Assembly (NCBI GenBank): GCA_019359015.1
Contig: JAHHID010000003.1
Coordinates: 62,001 to 126,000 of the forward strand
Direction of reading: 5' to 3'
Source of the DNA: Spirirestis rafaelensis WJT71-NPBG6
GTDB lineage: Bacteria; Cyanobacteriota; Cyanobacteriia; Cyanobacteriales; Nostocaceae
DNA length: 64,000 nt
Numbering within the stretch: the stretch's first letter is position 1; each line of letters opens with the position of its first letter. A program made the position numbers and the translations under genes. A model generated the notes under the pieces. It had not been told where the DNA came from. It ran no database searches and worked only from the letters and a program-made list of their open reading frames with translations. Shown here in pieces: positions 46,862 to 56,207 of this stretch.

Positions 46862-47437
46862 TCAATTCACGTCTGGCAAAACTACATCTTCATATATTGT
46901 GGCGATCGCACACCGAAAATCAACACTAGCTAAATGCACCTCTTCCCCTTTCTCATAAGGGTAAAGCTCCCAGCGTCCTTCTTCGTTGCGGCGAAAACAT
47001 TCCACACTCATCGTGTCTTGAGAAATTAGCACGTATTCTTGTAATGACTTCAAATGTCGGTAGTCCGTGAACTTCTTACCTCTATCAAAACCTTCCGTAG
47101 TACCAGACAACACCTCTACAATTAAACAAGGAGAAGATTTAAAATATTCAAGTTCTCTATCTTGTGCATCGCAAGTCACCATTACATCAGGATAGAAATA
47201 GCGATTTATCGCTTGAATTTGGGCTTTCATATCTGCCATATAAACGCGGCAACCACTACCTCGAAGGTGGTTTCGCAGCAGCATTGATAAATTCATGCTA
47301 ATGGTAACATGGGCATCACTTGCCCCCGCCATTGCATAGACTTCCCCATCAATATACTCATGCTTAACTTGACTTGCTTTTTCGTCTTCTAAGTATTCTT
47401 CCGGGGAGATATAATATTCGCGTTTGTTTGTAACCAT
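46862..47437 (-). CDS. Uma2 family (DUF820) PD-(D/E)xK endonuclease-like protein
   Basis: The 191-residue protein begins with the family motif YYISPEEYLEDEKASQVKHE followed by YIDGEVYAMAGASDAH. The nuclease core shows YFYPDVMVTCD, then PCLIVEVLSGTTEGFDRGKK (D-x-E-V-x-S...K). Uma2 proteins are very numerous in filamentous cyanobacteria and their role is unknown; a link to mobile elements is often suggested. It lies 45 bases after an MFS gene and may be read with the efflux operon. Confidence 0.88.
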   Translation of the reverse strand: MVTNKREYYISPEEYLEDEKASQVKHEYIDGEVYAMAGASDAHVTISMNLSMLLRNHLRGSGCRVYMADMKAQIQAINRYFYPDVMVTCDAQDRELEYFKSSPCLIVEVLSGTTEGFDRGKKFTDYRHLKSLQEYVLISQDTMSVECFRRNEEGRWELYPYEKGEEVHLASVDFRCAIATIYEDVVLPDVN

Positions 47438-47481
47438 CTTCTTGCAGGGACTACGTAGCTATCTCCAACATTTTAACGTTG

Positions 47482-48993
47482 TTAATGTCCGACAGCGCCG
47501 CCAGTCGCCTTGACCTTTTTCAAGAAAATAATCGCAATTCCACTTAATAATAAAGCAATACCAATAAAGTAGAAACAATCATTAAAAGCCATCACATACG
47601 CTTCACGACGAACGATATTATCAATAGATTTTATCGCTTGGTCTTGCGCGGTACTTAAGTCAGAACCACGACTCACAAAATACTGCGTTAATTGATTAAT
47701 TCGCGCTTGAGTTTCTGGAGAAAATAAAGATACTGATTCTCCCAATCTATTCGAGTGAAATTGTTCTCTATTAGTTAATAAAGTTGCTAAAGATGCAATT
47801 CCAACAGAACCGCCCAGATTACGCATCATATTAAATAAACCGCTTGCCGAACCCGCATCTTTTGGGTTTAATCCAGCGGTAGCAATCGAGGTAAGCGGAA
47901 CCATAATTAGCGGTTGTCCCATTGCCCGGACAAGTTGTGACCAAATTAATTGATCGTATCCTGTTTGATAAGTCATCCGCGAATTCATAAATGCACTAAT
48001 GGAGAACAAAACCACACCAATAGCAACCATTAAGCGCACATCAACATGCTTCATAACTCTCGGTATGAAGGGAATAATCAGTAATTGCGGCATCCCAGCC
48101 CAGATTAGCACTTCACCAATTTGCAGTGCGTTATATCTTTGAATTTGTGTTAGATACAGCGGCAAAATATAAATTGAGCCATACAAACCTATACCCAGCG
48201 AAACATTAACAACACTGGCTAAACCAAAGTTACGATAACGTATAAGACGCAAATTAATAAATGGTTGCTTGCGAGTTAACTCGATAAAGAAAAATAGCGC
48301 TAGAAAAATTGCTGCAACTATACTTAAGCGCACAATGAAAGGTGAGCCAAACCAATCTTTACGGCTACCTTCTTCTAAAACTATTTGTAGGGAACCTAAC
48401 CCAATCGCCATTGAAATAATTCCCCACCAATCACCTTGTTTTAGCAATTGCATTTGCGGTGGTTGTTGAGTAATCCCATACCAAACCCCAGCAAGCATCA
48501 ATGCCCCTGGAACTACATTTATATAAAAGTTGTACTCCCAACCGAAATTTTCTGTTAACCAACCTCCTAATGTGGGACCAACCGACGGTGCAAAAACTGC
48601 GGTAATCGCAAACGCGGCTAATCCAACTGATTGCTTTGCCGGAGGCAAAGTTGTCAGTACAACTGTCAGAGCAATAGGAATTAAAACCCCGCCCGTGAAG
48701 CCTTGTAAAGCGCGGAAAAGAATCATAGAATTGAGATCCCACGCCCAAGCACAGCATATAGAAAAGAAAATAAATAACGCTGTATTAACTAACAAATAGC
48801 GTTTGAGCGAAAATACCCGCGATAACCATCCACTTAAAGGAATTACTACAATTTCTGCAACCAAATAAGCGGTAGAAATCCAAGAACCTTCTTCTAAAGT
48901 TGCCCCCAAAGATGCTTGAATATCTTGTAGCGAAGCGTTGGTAATTTGAATATCCAGCACCGCCATGAATGCACCAAGCATACTCGCCATCAC
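47482..48993 (-). CDS. DHA2-family MFS multidrug transporter (EmrB/QacA type), 5' frameshift
   Basis: The 503-residue protein has 14 predicted helices and the DHA2 motif MAVLDIQITNASLQDIQASL at the start. It should pair with the HlyD/EmrA adaptor encoded upstream to export drugs through the outer membrane. The frame lacks a normal N-terminus. A GTG at 49072, with GGAG eight bases upstream, encodes VANTNVVGKGNQLSSNNVPLR and then runs out of frame at a CAGGCAGG four-base duplication (49001-49008). Without the extra four bases the two parts fuse as ...PLRTWIGVMASMLGAF. The present gene may be inactive or start internally. Confidence 0.8.
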   Translation of the reverse strand: MMASMLGAFMAVLDIQITNASLQDIQASLGATLEEGSWISTAYLVAEIVVIPLSGWLSRVFSLKRYLLVNTALFIFFSICCAWAWDLNSMILFRALQGFTGGVLIPIALTVVLTTLPPAKQSVGLAAFAITAVFAPSVGPTLGGWLTENFGWEYNFYINVVPGALMLAGVWYGITQQPPQMQLLKQGDWWGIISMAIGLGSLQIVLEEGSRKDWFGSPFIVRLSIVAAIFLALFFFIELTRKQPFINLRLIRYRNFGLASVVNVSLGIGLYGSIYILPLYLTQIQRYNALQIGEVLIWAGMPQLLIIPFIPRVMKHVDVRLMVAIGVVLFSISAFMNSRMTYQTGYDQLIWSQLVRAMGQPLIMVPLTSIATAGLNPKDAGSASGLFNMMRNLGGSVGIASLATLLTNREQFHSNRLGESVSLFSPETQARINQLTQYFVSRGSDLSTAQDQAIKSIDNIVRREAYVMAFNDCFYFIGIALLLSGIAIIFLKKVKATGGAVGH

Positions 48994-49264
48994 ACCAATC
49001 CAGGCAGGTTCTCAGCGGTACATTATTAGAAGAAAGCTGATTGCCTTTGCCAACTACATTAGTATTAGCCACAGCGGTACTCCAATTGAGAAAGTGGGGG
49101 CGTTGAAATAAAAAGATATTTATATTTTCAAACTTTAGGCAATATTAGAAATGTACCTTAAGGAAGATGCTGTATTTAATATTGATTATAAATATTCTTT
49201 CACACACATAAACGCAGATGCCTTTTATCTGTGTTCATCTGCGTTCCTCTATGGTTCTTATTTA

Positions 49265-50542
49265 TTAAGCTTTTCCACTGTTTAATATGCCTCTTTGCTC
49301 ATAAATTGGGCGAATCGATCGCCTTAAAGCAGGTAACTGTCTCACAAAATATATAGACCCTAAAATACAAGCTATTCCATCAATAATTAATGTACTGGTA
49401 GCACCGATATGATCTGCTAAAAAACCTGCTAATAAATTACCAAAGGGTATTGTACCCAAAAAAGACATTGTATATAAACTCATTACTCGTCCGCGTTTGT
49501 CATCATCTACAATTGTTTGTAAAACTGTGTTTCCAGCAGCTATTTGTAAAATTGTTCCTAAACCAACAAACAACAATGAAAACAAAGAAAGTGGTAAAAA
49601 ACGCGATAGAGAAAAAGCAATCAATCCACACCCTAAAATTGTCGGACCAAAGGCAATTAATCTACCAAGTCCTACTACTGTTTGTCGTGTAGCCAGATAA
49701 ATTCCCCCTGATAAAGCGCCGACTCCTGACGCAGCCATCAGAAACCCTAGTGTATCTGCACCACCTTGCAAGATTTTTTCGGCAAAAATTGGCACAATAA
49801 TTGTATATTGCATTCCCATAAAACTGACTAAGGCTGATAAGATTAATATTGCTCGAATTGGCGGAAAGCCAAAAGCATAATCGAATCCCTCTTTGATTTT
49901 TTGTATGGGATTGGCGCTACTAACTTGGTATTTATTTGACTTAATATTCATTGCCAACAAAGCGGCAATTACGGCGATGTAGCTAAGACCATCAATTAAA
50001 AAACAGTAAGCTGCGCCAACTTGAGCAATTAGTAAACCGCCGATCGCCGGACCAATTAACCGCGCACCATTGAACATTGTCGAGTTAATGGCGATCGCAT
50101 TCGCTAAATCGTCTCTTTTTTCAATTAGTTCTGGCACAAATGCTTGGCGCGCCGGCGCATCTACAGCATTAATAAATCCTTGAAACAAACTTAAAGCGAT
50201 GATGTGCCAAACTTGAATTACGCCAGTTAATGCTAACACCGCCAGCGTTAATGACTGAATCATCGCCAATATTTGTGTACCAATTAAGGTGCGATGCCGA
50301 GAAAAACGATCCACAAATACGCCGCCAAAGGGAGCAAGAAAAAAGCTAGGAATTTGACTGGTAAATCCCACAATCCCTAGCATTACAGGTGAATTCGTCA
50401 AGCTATAAACTAACCAAATCGTGGCTAATTGCGTCATCCACGAGCCAATTAGAGATATACCTTGTCCGAGAAAAAATAGACGATAGTTTCTTGACCTAAA
50501 TGCCGGGATTCGGGGCTTTTTCGGAGTTGCTTGTGTATTCAT
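49265..50542 (-). CDS. MFS transporter, EntS-like
   Basis: The 425-residue protein has 12 predicted helices. It begins FRSRNYRLFFLGQGISLIGS followed by WMTQLATIWLVYSLT, which is typical of the enterobactin exporter-like MFS_3 family, with GGVFVDRFSRHRTLI as the loop 2-3 signature. It likely exports a siderophore or small drug. It lies in the MarR-led minus-strand efflux cluster, 125 bases after the HlyD gene. Confidence 0.88.
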   Translation of the reverse strand: MNTQATPKKPRIPAFRSRNYRLFFLGQGISLIGSWMTQLATIWLVYSLTNSPVMLGIVGFTSQIPSFFLAPFGGVFVDRFSRHRTLIGTQILAMIQSLTLAVLALTGVIQVWHIIALSLFQGFINAVDAPARQAFVPELIEKRDDLANAIAINSTMFNGARLIGPAIGGLLIAQVGAAYCFLIDGLSYIAVIAALLAMNIKSNKYQVSSANPIQKIKEGFDYAFGFPPIRAILILSALVSFMGMQYTIIVPIFAEKILQGGADTLGFLMAASGVGALSGGIYLATRQTVVGLGRLIAFGPTILGCGLIAFSLSRFLPLSLFSLLFVGLGTILQIAAGNTVLQTIVDDDKRGRVMSLYTMSFLGTIPFGNLLAGFLADHIGATSTLIIDGIACILGSIYFVRQLPALRRSIRPIYEQRGILNSGKA

Positions 50543-50667
50543 TTAAGGCTTGTTTATACCAATATGCATTCAATAAATATCATCTAACCTTATCCCCAAA
50601 CGCCTCTCCGTAGGCGGAGAGACATAGTAAAGGTGGAAAGATGTTCTCATCACAAAGCAATTTGATA

Positions 50668-52176
50668 TTATTTGACTTCAACAGCAACTTCCGCAGACAT
50701 CCCAGGTGTAATCCGTGATTCGTAGCCTTTGATGCTTTCTTGGTCAAAAACAACTTTTACAGGAATGCGTTGCACAATTTTGGTAAAGTTACCTGTAGCG
50801 TTATCCGGTGGCAATAAGGCAAACTGAGCGCCAGAAGCTGGCGAAAGACTTTCAACACGTCCCTCAAAGGTATGGTGGGGGAATGCATCCAGCTTGATTT
50901 CTGCTGCTTCTCCTGGCTTCATTTTTTCCAACTGCGTTTCTTTGAAGTTGGCGACTACCCAGTAATCGTTATTAACGATCGCCATCAAGGGTGTTCCCAC
51001 TTGTACGCGATTACCAACTTCTACGTTTTTTCTACCGACACGCCCGGCAGCCGGCGCGGTAATGTTGGTGTAAGATAATTGCAATTGCGCGTCTTTCAGT
51101 GCAGCTTCAGCTTGAGATATAGACGCTTTTGCCGCTTCATACTGTCCGCGATTTACTGCTGTTTGCTGTCCGCCGGCGGTAGCTTGTTGCAGTCCTCCTT
51201 TCGATGCTGCAAGTTTCGCTTGGGCGCTAGTTACGCCTTCTTGCGCTTGTGCTAATTTAGACTGCGCTCTGGCTACACCAACTCTCGCAGAAGCTAACCG
51301 CGCTTGTGCTTGTTGTACCCCCTGAAGAGCAGCATTTTTTTGCGCTACAGCCACATTATAGGTTGATGTGGCTGTTTCAAGTTGTTGCCGAGCGATCGCA
51401 CCTTGTTGAAACAATGTGTTGTAACGGTTGTAATCAGCTTGCGCTCTTTGTAAGTTGGCATTGGCTTGGGCTACTTCCGCTTGCGCTGCGGGAATTCCGG
51501 CTTCTGCTAACCTCACATCAGCTTGCGCGGCTGGTATTCCGGCTTGTGCTTCTTGCACTGCTGCTTTTGCCGTGGAAATCGCTGCTAACGCACCGCTAAC
51601 ATCGCCTTGTGCTTGATTTGTTTTCGCAGAGGTAGTTTGTGAGGCTAAAGCAATATTCGCTTCGGCAGCTTGTGCTTGACGCTGTGCGGCTGAGAGTGCT
51701 GCTTGTGCTTGCAGTACTTTATTTTGATAGTCTCGTGGATCGAGTTTTACTAGCAACTGTCCCGGTTGCACTACTTGGTTATCGTTTACCAGCACATCGC
51801 TAACAGTTCCCGGAATCTTGCTGCTAACTTGGTTAATATGTCCAGCGACTGTGGCGTTGTCTGTTTCTTGGTGGGTAGAAGCGTAGTCCCAGTAGCGATA
51901 ACCAAATCCACCTGCTGTGATCGCACCTACTCCTAATGCTGCCAATATTAAAGCGATCGGTTTTTTCCGCTTCGGTGCAGCCTTCTTTTGCTCTTCTTTT
52001 GCCGTCTCTGGCTGGATATTTTCTACATCTACGGACGTTTCGGCTGGTGCATCTACAAGTGCAGATTTGTCTATAGTACGAGCTTCCAATGTTTCTAAGT
52101 CCACAATTAGCTCTTTGTCCAAAACTGCTGAAGAGTGTCCGTTGCGTTCGTTTAAAGTTGTTTTGCTGCCTTCCAT
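50668..52176 (-). CDS. HlyD/EmrA family membrane fusion protein
   Basis: The 502-residue periplasmic adaptor links an inner-membrane MFS pump to an outer-membrane channel. After a charged cytoplasmic segment there is one membrane helix (about 74-95, IALILAALGVGAITAGGFGY). The lipoyl/barrel part follows (TDNATVAGHINQVSSKIPGT) and a long Ala/Gln-rich coiled coil (about 150-370). The beta-barrel end is VGRKNVEVGNRVQVGTPLMA. The coiled coil is longer than in E. coli EmrA because of internal repeats of AQAxLxxAQ. Confidence 0.9.
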   Translation of the reverse strand: MEGSKTTLNERNGHSSAVLDKELIVDLETLEARTIDKSALVDAPAETSVDVENIQPETAKEEQKKAAPKRKKPIALILAALGVGAITAGGFGYRYWDYASTHQETDNATVAGHINQVSSKIPGTVSDVLVNDNQVVQPGQLLVKLDPRDYQNKVLQAQAALSAAQRQAQAAEANIALASQTTSAKTNQAQGDVSGALAAISTAKAAVQEAQAGIPAAQADVRLAEAGIPAAQAEVAQANANLQRAQADYNRYNTLFQQGAIARQQLETATSTYNVAVAQKNAALQGVQQAQARLASARVGVARAQSKLAQAQEGVTSAQAKLAASKGGLQQATAGGQQTAVNRGQYEAAKASISQAEAALKDAQLQLSYTNITAPAAGRVGRKNVEVGNRVQVGTPLMAIVNNDYWVVANFKETQLEKMKPGEAAEIKLDAFPHHTFEGRVESLSPASGAQFALLPPDNATGNFTKIVQRIPVKVVFDQESIKGYESRITPGMSAEVAVEVK

Positions 52177-52224
52177 AATTCTTAAGTCCCCTGATGCATA
52201 ATTTAATTAACGAAATTTTATTTA

Positions 52225-52285
52225 GGATACGTAATATTGAAGTTTAAATATTTAATTATCGTTTACTTAGCATACGTAATATGCT
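52225..52285. promoter_or_regulatory. Candidate MarR operator motifs upstream of the efflux genes
   Basis: GGATACGTAATATTGA (52225-52240) and AGCATACGTAATATGCT (52269-52285, six-base arms) share TACGTAATAT between the MarR gene and the HlyD gene. GCGTGCGTAATATAATTATA at 52821-52840, just before the MarR start, has the same GCGTAATAT core. Three matching sites around a MarR gene suggest autoregulation and control of the pump genes. Confidence 0.5.
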
Positions 52286-52337
52286 TTCAAATAAATATGA
52301 ACAGTGCTTCAGTCAATCGGGTGATAATGGCAAATTC

Positions 52338-52805
52338 TTAAGACAGATTAGCGATCGCTCGATTGAGAAGTTGGGAAAATTGCTCGCGTTCAGCGTAAGA
52401 TACACCGTGCCAAGTTTCGTCACGCAGATCCGCAACCAACTGTGGTAAGACGTTTTCTAACTCTCTGCCAGCATCTGTTAGCCAAATGCGCCAAATGCGG
52501 CGATCGCGATTGTCGCGTTCTCGACGAATTAAACTGCGTTCTTCCATGCGATCAAGTACACCAGTTAACGTACCTCCTACCTGTTGGAGTTTTTCACCAA
52601 TACTGGAAGTCGCTAAACCGTCTTCTTCCCACAAACAGCACAACACCAACCAGTGAAATGGTGTAAGTCCAAAAGGTTCGAGGCGATCGCTAAACTTGCG
52701 ATAGAGAAGTTGTGATAGCAGTTTGATTCTGTAGCCTAGATTATGTGGAGCACGAACTTGCTGCCAAGACTCCACAGCTTGCGAATTTTGGGATGTAGAA
52801 ACCAT
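52338..52805 (-). CDS. MarR family transcriptional regulator
   Basis: The 155-residue winged-helix repressor has the MarR DNA-binding core: FHWLVLCCLWEEDGLATSSI, GEKLQQVGGTLTGVLDRMEE, and the wing RRERDNRDRRIWRIWLTDAG. It should bind as a dimer to short palindromes and release on binding a ligand. It heads the run HlyD, MFS, MFS on the same strand and matching palindromes lie on both its sides, so it probably controls the efflux genes. Confidence 0.9.
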   Translation of the reverse strand: MVSTSQNSQAVESWQQVRAPHNLGYRIKLLSQLLYRKFSDRLEPFGLTPFHWLVLCCLWEEDGLATSSIGEKLQQVGGTLTGVLDRMEERSLIRRERDNRDRRIWRIWLTDAGRELENVLPQLVADLRDETWHGVSYAEREQFSQLLNRAIANLS

Positions 52806-52933
52806 TCGGCAAACTCCTTCGCGTGCGTAATATAATTATAACCAGATAAACCTGTTTTTAGCAATAGTTGCTCTACTTTATATATGGCGACAAGGAGAAT
52901 AATTCTCCCACTCCCCCCCTCTCCCCACTCCCC

Positions 52934-54661
52934 CTACTCCCCACTGCCCAATTTAATCAACTGGTAATTTTGCACAGTACCGAAAACTCGATGAGGAGTG
53001 GATACCGCTTGTTTAGCAGATATCCAAGCGTAGCTACCCGCACTTAGTTCAGAGACTTGTTGTACTTGCTTACCGTGGTGAGGAGTATAGAAATTGAGGA
53101 GTACACCAGTTTTGCCACCTACTTGGACAAAGTTAACAGGATTAGTTTGGAGAATTGAGGCGATCGCTCTTTGTGTCAAAAAAGCTCTAACATCAGGATT
53201 GTAATCGCCAATAAAGCCGTTAAAACCAGCCACAGCCAAAGCCAACCAAGCCGGAATCAACCACCCCGCTATCCAGTAACGCGCCGTGATAAACTTTTGA
53301 CCAAAGCGATAACGACCGATCCACACTAAAGGTAAAATTAACCAACCCAACCCCAAAGCCAAGACAATAGTTGCATACTTGCGAATTTCCGCATCACCCA
53401 CAGCAAAAGCAACTACACATGCTAGCACCAGTAAAATACCCAATCCACCAAAAGCGTAGCTGAGATTTCCGACAAGTTTCAGATGGGAAGATGAGGAAAT
53501 TAATTTGTCTCCCCCCACTCCTGTAGAGACGCGATTAATGAGCCAGCGCGTTGCGGAGGTTCCCTCCGTTGTAGCGTCTGGCGTCGCGTCTCTACTCCCC
53601 ACTTTTGTTATCCGTTTGCTAAAAATTCCGCCAAGCCAGTCTAACGCTACAGATGCAAGTAAAGCGATAAAGGGATAAAGAGCAAGACTATAATGAGGTA
53701 GACGAGTCGAGAAAATACTCAGTTCAGCAAACAGAACTAGGGGAAAGCCAACTAATATCAGTTGGTAACGAGGAATAGGACGACGCACTAATAAAACTAA
53801 ACCTAAAAGAGCAAAGAAAAACCAAGGAAAACCTTTGGCGGGCACATTCCAGAGATAAAATAGTATTCCATGATCGCCTCTATCATTCGACCCCAACCGG
53901 AAGACAAAGCGGAATAATTCTTCAAAACTATTATTACCAAAACGCTGCGAACTTAACCAAATCCAACTCAAAGTAGGAATTAAACCGACTACAAACCCTG
54001 AATAAAACATCGGGTTGCTAAGATGACGATGACGGCGATGCTCTGCAATAAGATAAGGTAATAAAGCTACAATTGGCAAAAAAATCATAAAGCTTCTGAC
54101 TAAGAAGCCTAAACCGAAACTCAGACCAGCAATAAAGCAATAAAAATAACGATATTTCGGATGTAATTCAGCTTTGATAAAAGACCAAATAGCTAAAAGT
54201 ACCAAACAAATCATTGGTACATCAGGTGTACCTAATCGACTATATTGTAACCAGAGAAATTCTACACTCAAAATTGCAGCAGCTAGCCATGCAACTTTTT
54301 TATCAAGGATAATTTTAGCGATTTCATAGAGAAGTAGTATGCTCAAGATGCCAGCAATCATGCTGGGAAGTCTAACACTAGCATCAGAGATGCCAAATAG
54401 CTTGTAGGAACTGGCAATTAACCAATAAGGACCTGGTGTTTTATGATGAGGTTCTGACCAAGGATTTATCCAATCGCCAGACTCAAACATAACACGCGAT
54501 CGCCAAGCATAAAGTCCCTCATCATGAGCCATTAAGCTATTATTTCCAGAATTAAATAGCAATAATGGAAGTATCCATACCAACAAACTGATATAAGGAA
54601 ATCCACACCATTGATGAATTTGTTGCCAAATAGAATAAAAAGTTTTTATTTGATATTTCAT
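52934..54661 (-). CDS. GT39/ArnT-type membrane glycosyltransferase
   Basis: The 575-residue protein has about 12 predicted helices and the N-terminal catalytic loop HDEGLYAWRSRVMFESGDWI, with SEPHHKTPGPYW (Asp-Glu pair of dolichyl- or polyprenyl-phosphate mannose transferases). It should transfer a sugar from a polyprenyl-phosphate donor outside the membrane. A segment of about 30 residues (SRDATPDATTEGTSATRWLI) is encoded by a dispersed repeat at 53523-53595 that kept the frame open. It faces away from the methyltransferase gene. Confidence 0.85.
   Translation of the reverse strand: MKYQIKTFYSIWQQIHQWCGFPYISLLVWILPLLLFNSGNNSLMAHDEGLYAWRSRVMFESGDWINPWSEPHHKTPGPYWLIASSYKLFGISDASVRLPSMIAGILSILLLYEIAKIILDKKVAWLAAAILSVEFLWLQYSRLGTPDVPMICLVLLAIWSFIKAELHPKYRYFYCFIAGLSFGLGFLVRSFMIFLPIVALLPYLIAEHRRHRHLSNPMFYSGFVVGLIPTLSWIWLSSQRFGNNSFEELFRFVFRLGSNDRGDHGILFYLWNVPAKGFPWFFFALLGLVLLVRRPIPRYQLILVGFPLVLFAELSIFSTRLPHYSLALYPFIALLASVALDWLGGIFSKRITKVGSRDATPDATTEGTSATRWLINRVSTGVGGDKLISSSSHLKLVGNLSYAFGGLGILLVLACVVAFAVGDAEIRKYATIVLALGLGWLILPLVWIGRYRFGQKFITARYWIAGWLIPAWLALAVAGFNGFIGDYNPDVRAFLTQRAIASILQTNPVNFVQVGGKTGVLLNFYTPHHGKQVQQVSELSAGSYAWISAKQAVSTPHRVFGTVQNYQLIKLGSGE
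53523..53595. repeat. Dispersed repeat inserted inside a coding region
   Basis: Arms GTAGAGACGCG (53523-53533) and CGCGTCTCTAC (53585-53595) are perfectly complementary and flank a GC-rich core with CGGAGGTTCCCTCCG. The arms match the AGACGCG palindromes found between genes elsewhere in the window. Here the element lies within the GT39-like gene without stopping it. Confidence 0.7.
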
Positions 54662-54815
54662 TGAATTACAAATAACTTAACTTTGAGAAGTTGATCAAGC
54701 TGTTAATTATTTATCTCTATTTATATAATATGTAAGATTATATACAACTGCTCTGCATCAAATCTAACTGAAATTTACACTATTTTGAAAATAAGTTCTC
54801 ACTCAACAGGGGTTT

Positions 54816-55460
54816 ATGCTACTAAGACCAAATCAACGCATTAAGCTAGATGACACAGACGATAAGTTGTTTTACGACTATCCCCGCTTCGTCACTCATG
54901 TGGACGAAGGCTTTATTCAACAGCTAACCGATGTATATCGTCAGCGACTAAAACCCGATATGCGTATCTTTGATATGATGAGCAGCTGGGTATCTCATCT
55001 GCCAGAAGAGATGCAGTTTGCTCATGTTGAAGGACACGGACTCAACGCTGAAGAACTTGCGCGTAATTCGCGCTTAGATCATTACTTTGTGCAAAATCTC
55101 AACGCCAATCCTCAGTTACCCTTGAAGGATGAAGATTTTGATGCAGTACTCAATTGCGTTTCCGTACAGTATTTGCAATATCCAGAGGCTGTGTTTTCCG
55201 AAATTCACCGCATCCTCAAACCCGGTGGTATCGCTATCTTCAGCTTTTCTAACCGGATGTTTTATCAAAAGGCAATTCAAGCTTGGCGAGAGGGTTCAGA
55301 AGCGAGTCGAGTTGAATTAGTCAAAAGCTATTTCTCCTCGGTTCCTGGATTTACTACTCCAGAAGTAATTACCCGTCAATCAACGGTTCCAAATATCCTG
55401 CAATGGTTGGGTGCGGGCGGAGGAGATCCGTTTTATGCTGTTATAGCTTCCCGGAGTTAA
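54816..55460 (+). CDS. Class I SAM-dependent methyltransferase
   Basis: The 214-residue protein has a Rossmann-like methyltransferase core: MRIFDMMSSWVSHLPEEMQF (motif I region, lacking the usual GxGxG), LPLKDEDFDAVLNCVSVQYL (motif IV) and EIHRILKPGGIAIFSFSNRM (motif VI). The substrate is unknown. The missing glycine loop sets it apart from standard class I enzymes and appears to be a feature of this cyanobacterial subgroup. Confidence 0.8.
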   Translation: MLLRPNQRIKLDDTDDKLFYDYPRFVTHVDEGFIQQLTDVYRQRLKPDMRIFDMMSSWVSHLPEEMQFAHVEGHGLNAEELARNSRLDHYFVQNLNANPQLPLKDEDFDAVLNCVSVQYLQYPEAVFSEIHRILKPGGIAIFSFSNRMFYQKAIQAWREGSEASRVELVKSYFSSVPGFTTPEVITRQSTVPNILQWLGAGGGDPFYAVIASRS

Positions 55461-55643
55461 GCAATAGTTATGAATTATGAGTTATGAGTGAGGAGTAAAA
55501 CTCATAAATTTTTCCAGTAGCCCAGAAAATGCCCGGAAAAAATGTAATTCGAGATACTAAACCTTATCAAAAAGTAAATTTTCCGGGTGGAATCTTGCAG
55601 AAGCGCTGATAATTGCCTCAAAGAAGCATAAGGAGAAACCAAC

Positions 55644-56153
55644 ATGATTTTCCGCCGTGGACATAGGATTTTAGTGGCTTTGTTGCTTTCAGTGTTACTG
55701 CTGACAACAGCCTGTGCTCCGAAGACACCCGGTCAATTTGACCAAGTGCAAAAAGAAAGTACCCAAAAGAAAAGCGGTCAAGCAGTTGCCAGAAATGCAA
55801 CTCAAGGTAGCGAATTTAACAAACTTTTCCCTGCTGAACAAGCTGGGTATCAGCGTGTATTTACCCAAGAGAAAAAAGGCTTTGCAGAAGCGAATTTGAA
55901 AAAAGGCGGCAAAGTTATGGCGCAACTGGCTGTTTCTGATACTACCAGCACCCCAAGTGCAGCGGCAAAATATTCTAGTAGTACCAAGAAAATTGGCGGT
56001 TATCCAGCGGTGACACTTGGCAATACTCAAACTTCGGTTTTGGTGGGTAAGTACCAAGTGAAAGTGATTTCCAAAGATCCGTCATTTACACCAAGTGATC
56101 GCGAAGATTGGATAGAGAAATTTAATCTCAGCGGTCTGGCGCGATTGAAATAA
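55644..56153 (+). CDS. Predicted lipoprotein of unknown function
   Basis: The 169-residue protein starts with a lipoprotein signal: positively charged n-region, hydrophobic VALLLSVLLLTT, and the lipobox TTAC with Cys at about residue 24. The mature part is basic, with AGYQRVFTQEKKGFAEANLK, and beta-rich at the end. No family was recognised. It precedes a conserved 295-residue gene by 54 bases and may be read with it. Confidence 0.7.
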   Translation: MIFRRGHRILVALLLSVLLLTTACAPKTPGQFDQVQKESTQKKSGQAVARNATQGSEFNKLFPAEQAGYQRVFTQEKKGFAEANLKKGGKVMAQLAVSDTTSTPSAAAKYSSSTKKIGGYPAVTLGNTQTSVLVGKYQVKVISKDPSFTPSDREDWIEKFNLSGLARLK

Positions 56154-56207
56154 ACTTCACTACTGCGATTCAAATAAAACACGCTACGTAAGGAGATTTT
56201 CGGAACC

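Noticed and set aside
51306-51599. Plus-strand Leu-rich ORF inside the HlyD gene
   Set aside because: It is the complement of the Ala/Gln coiled-coil coding sequence, which keeps other frames open by composition.
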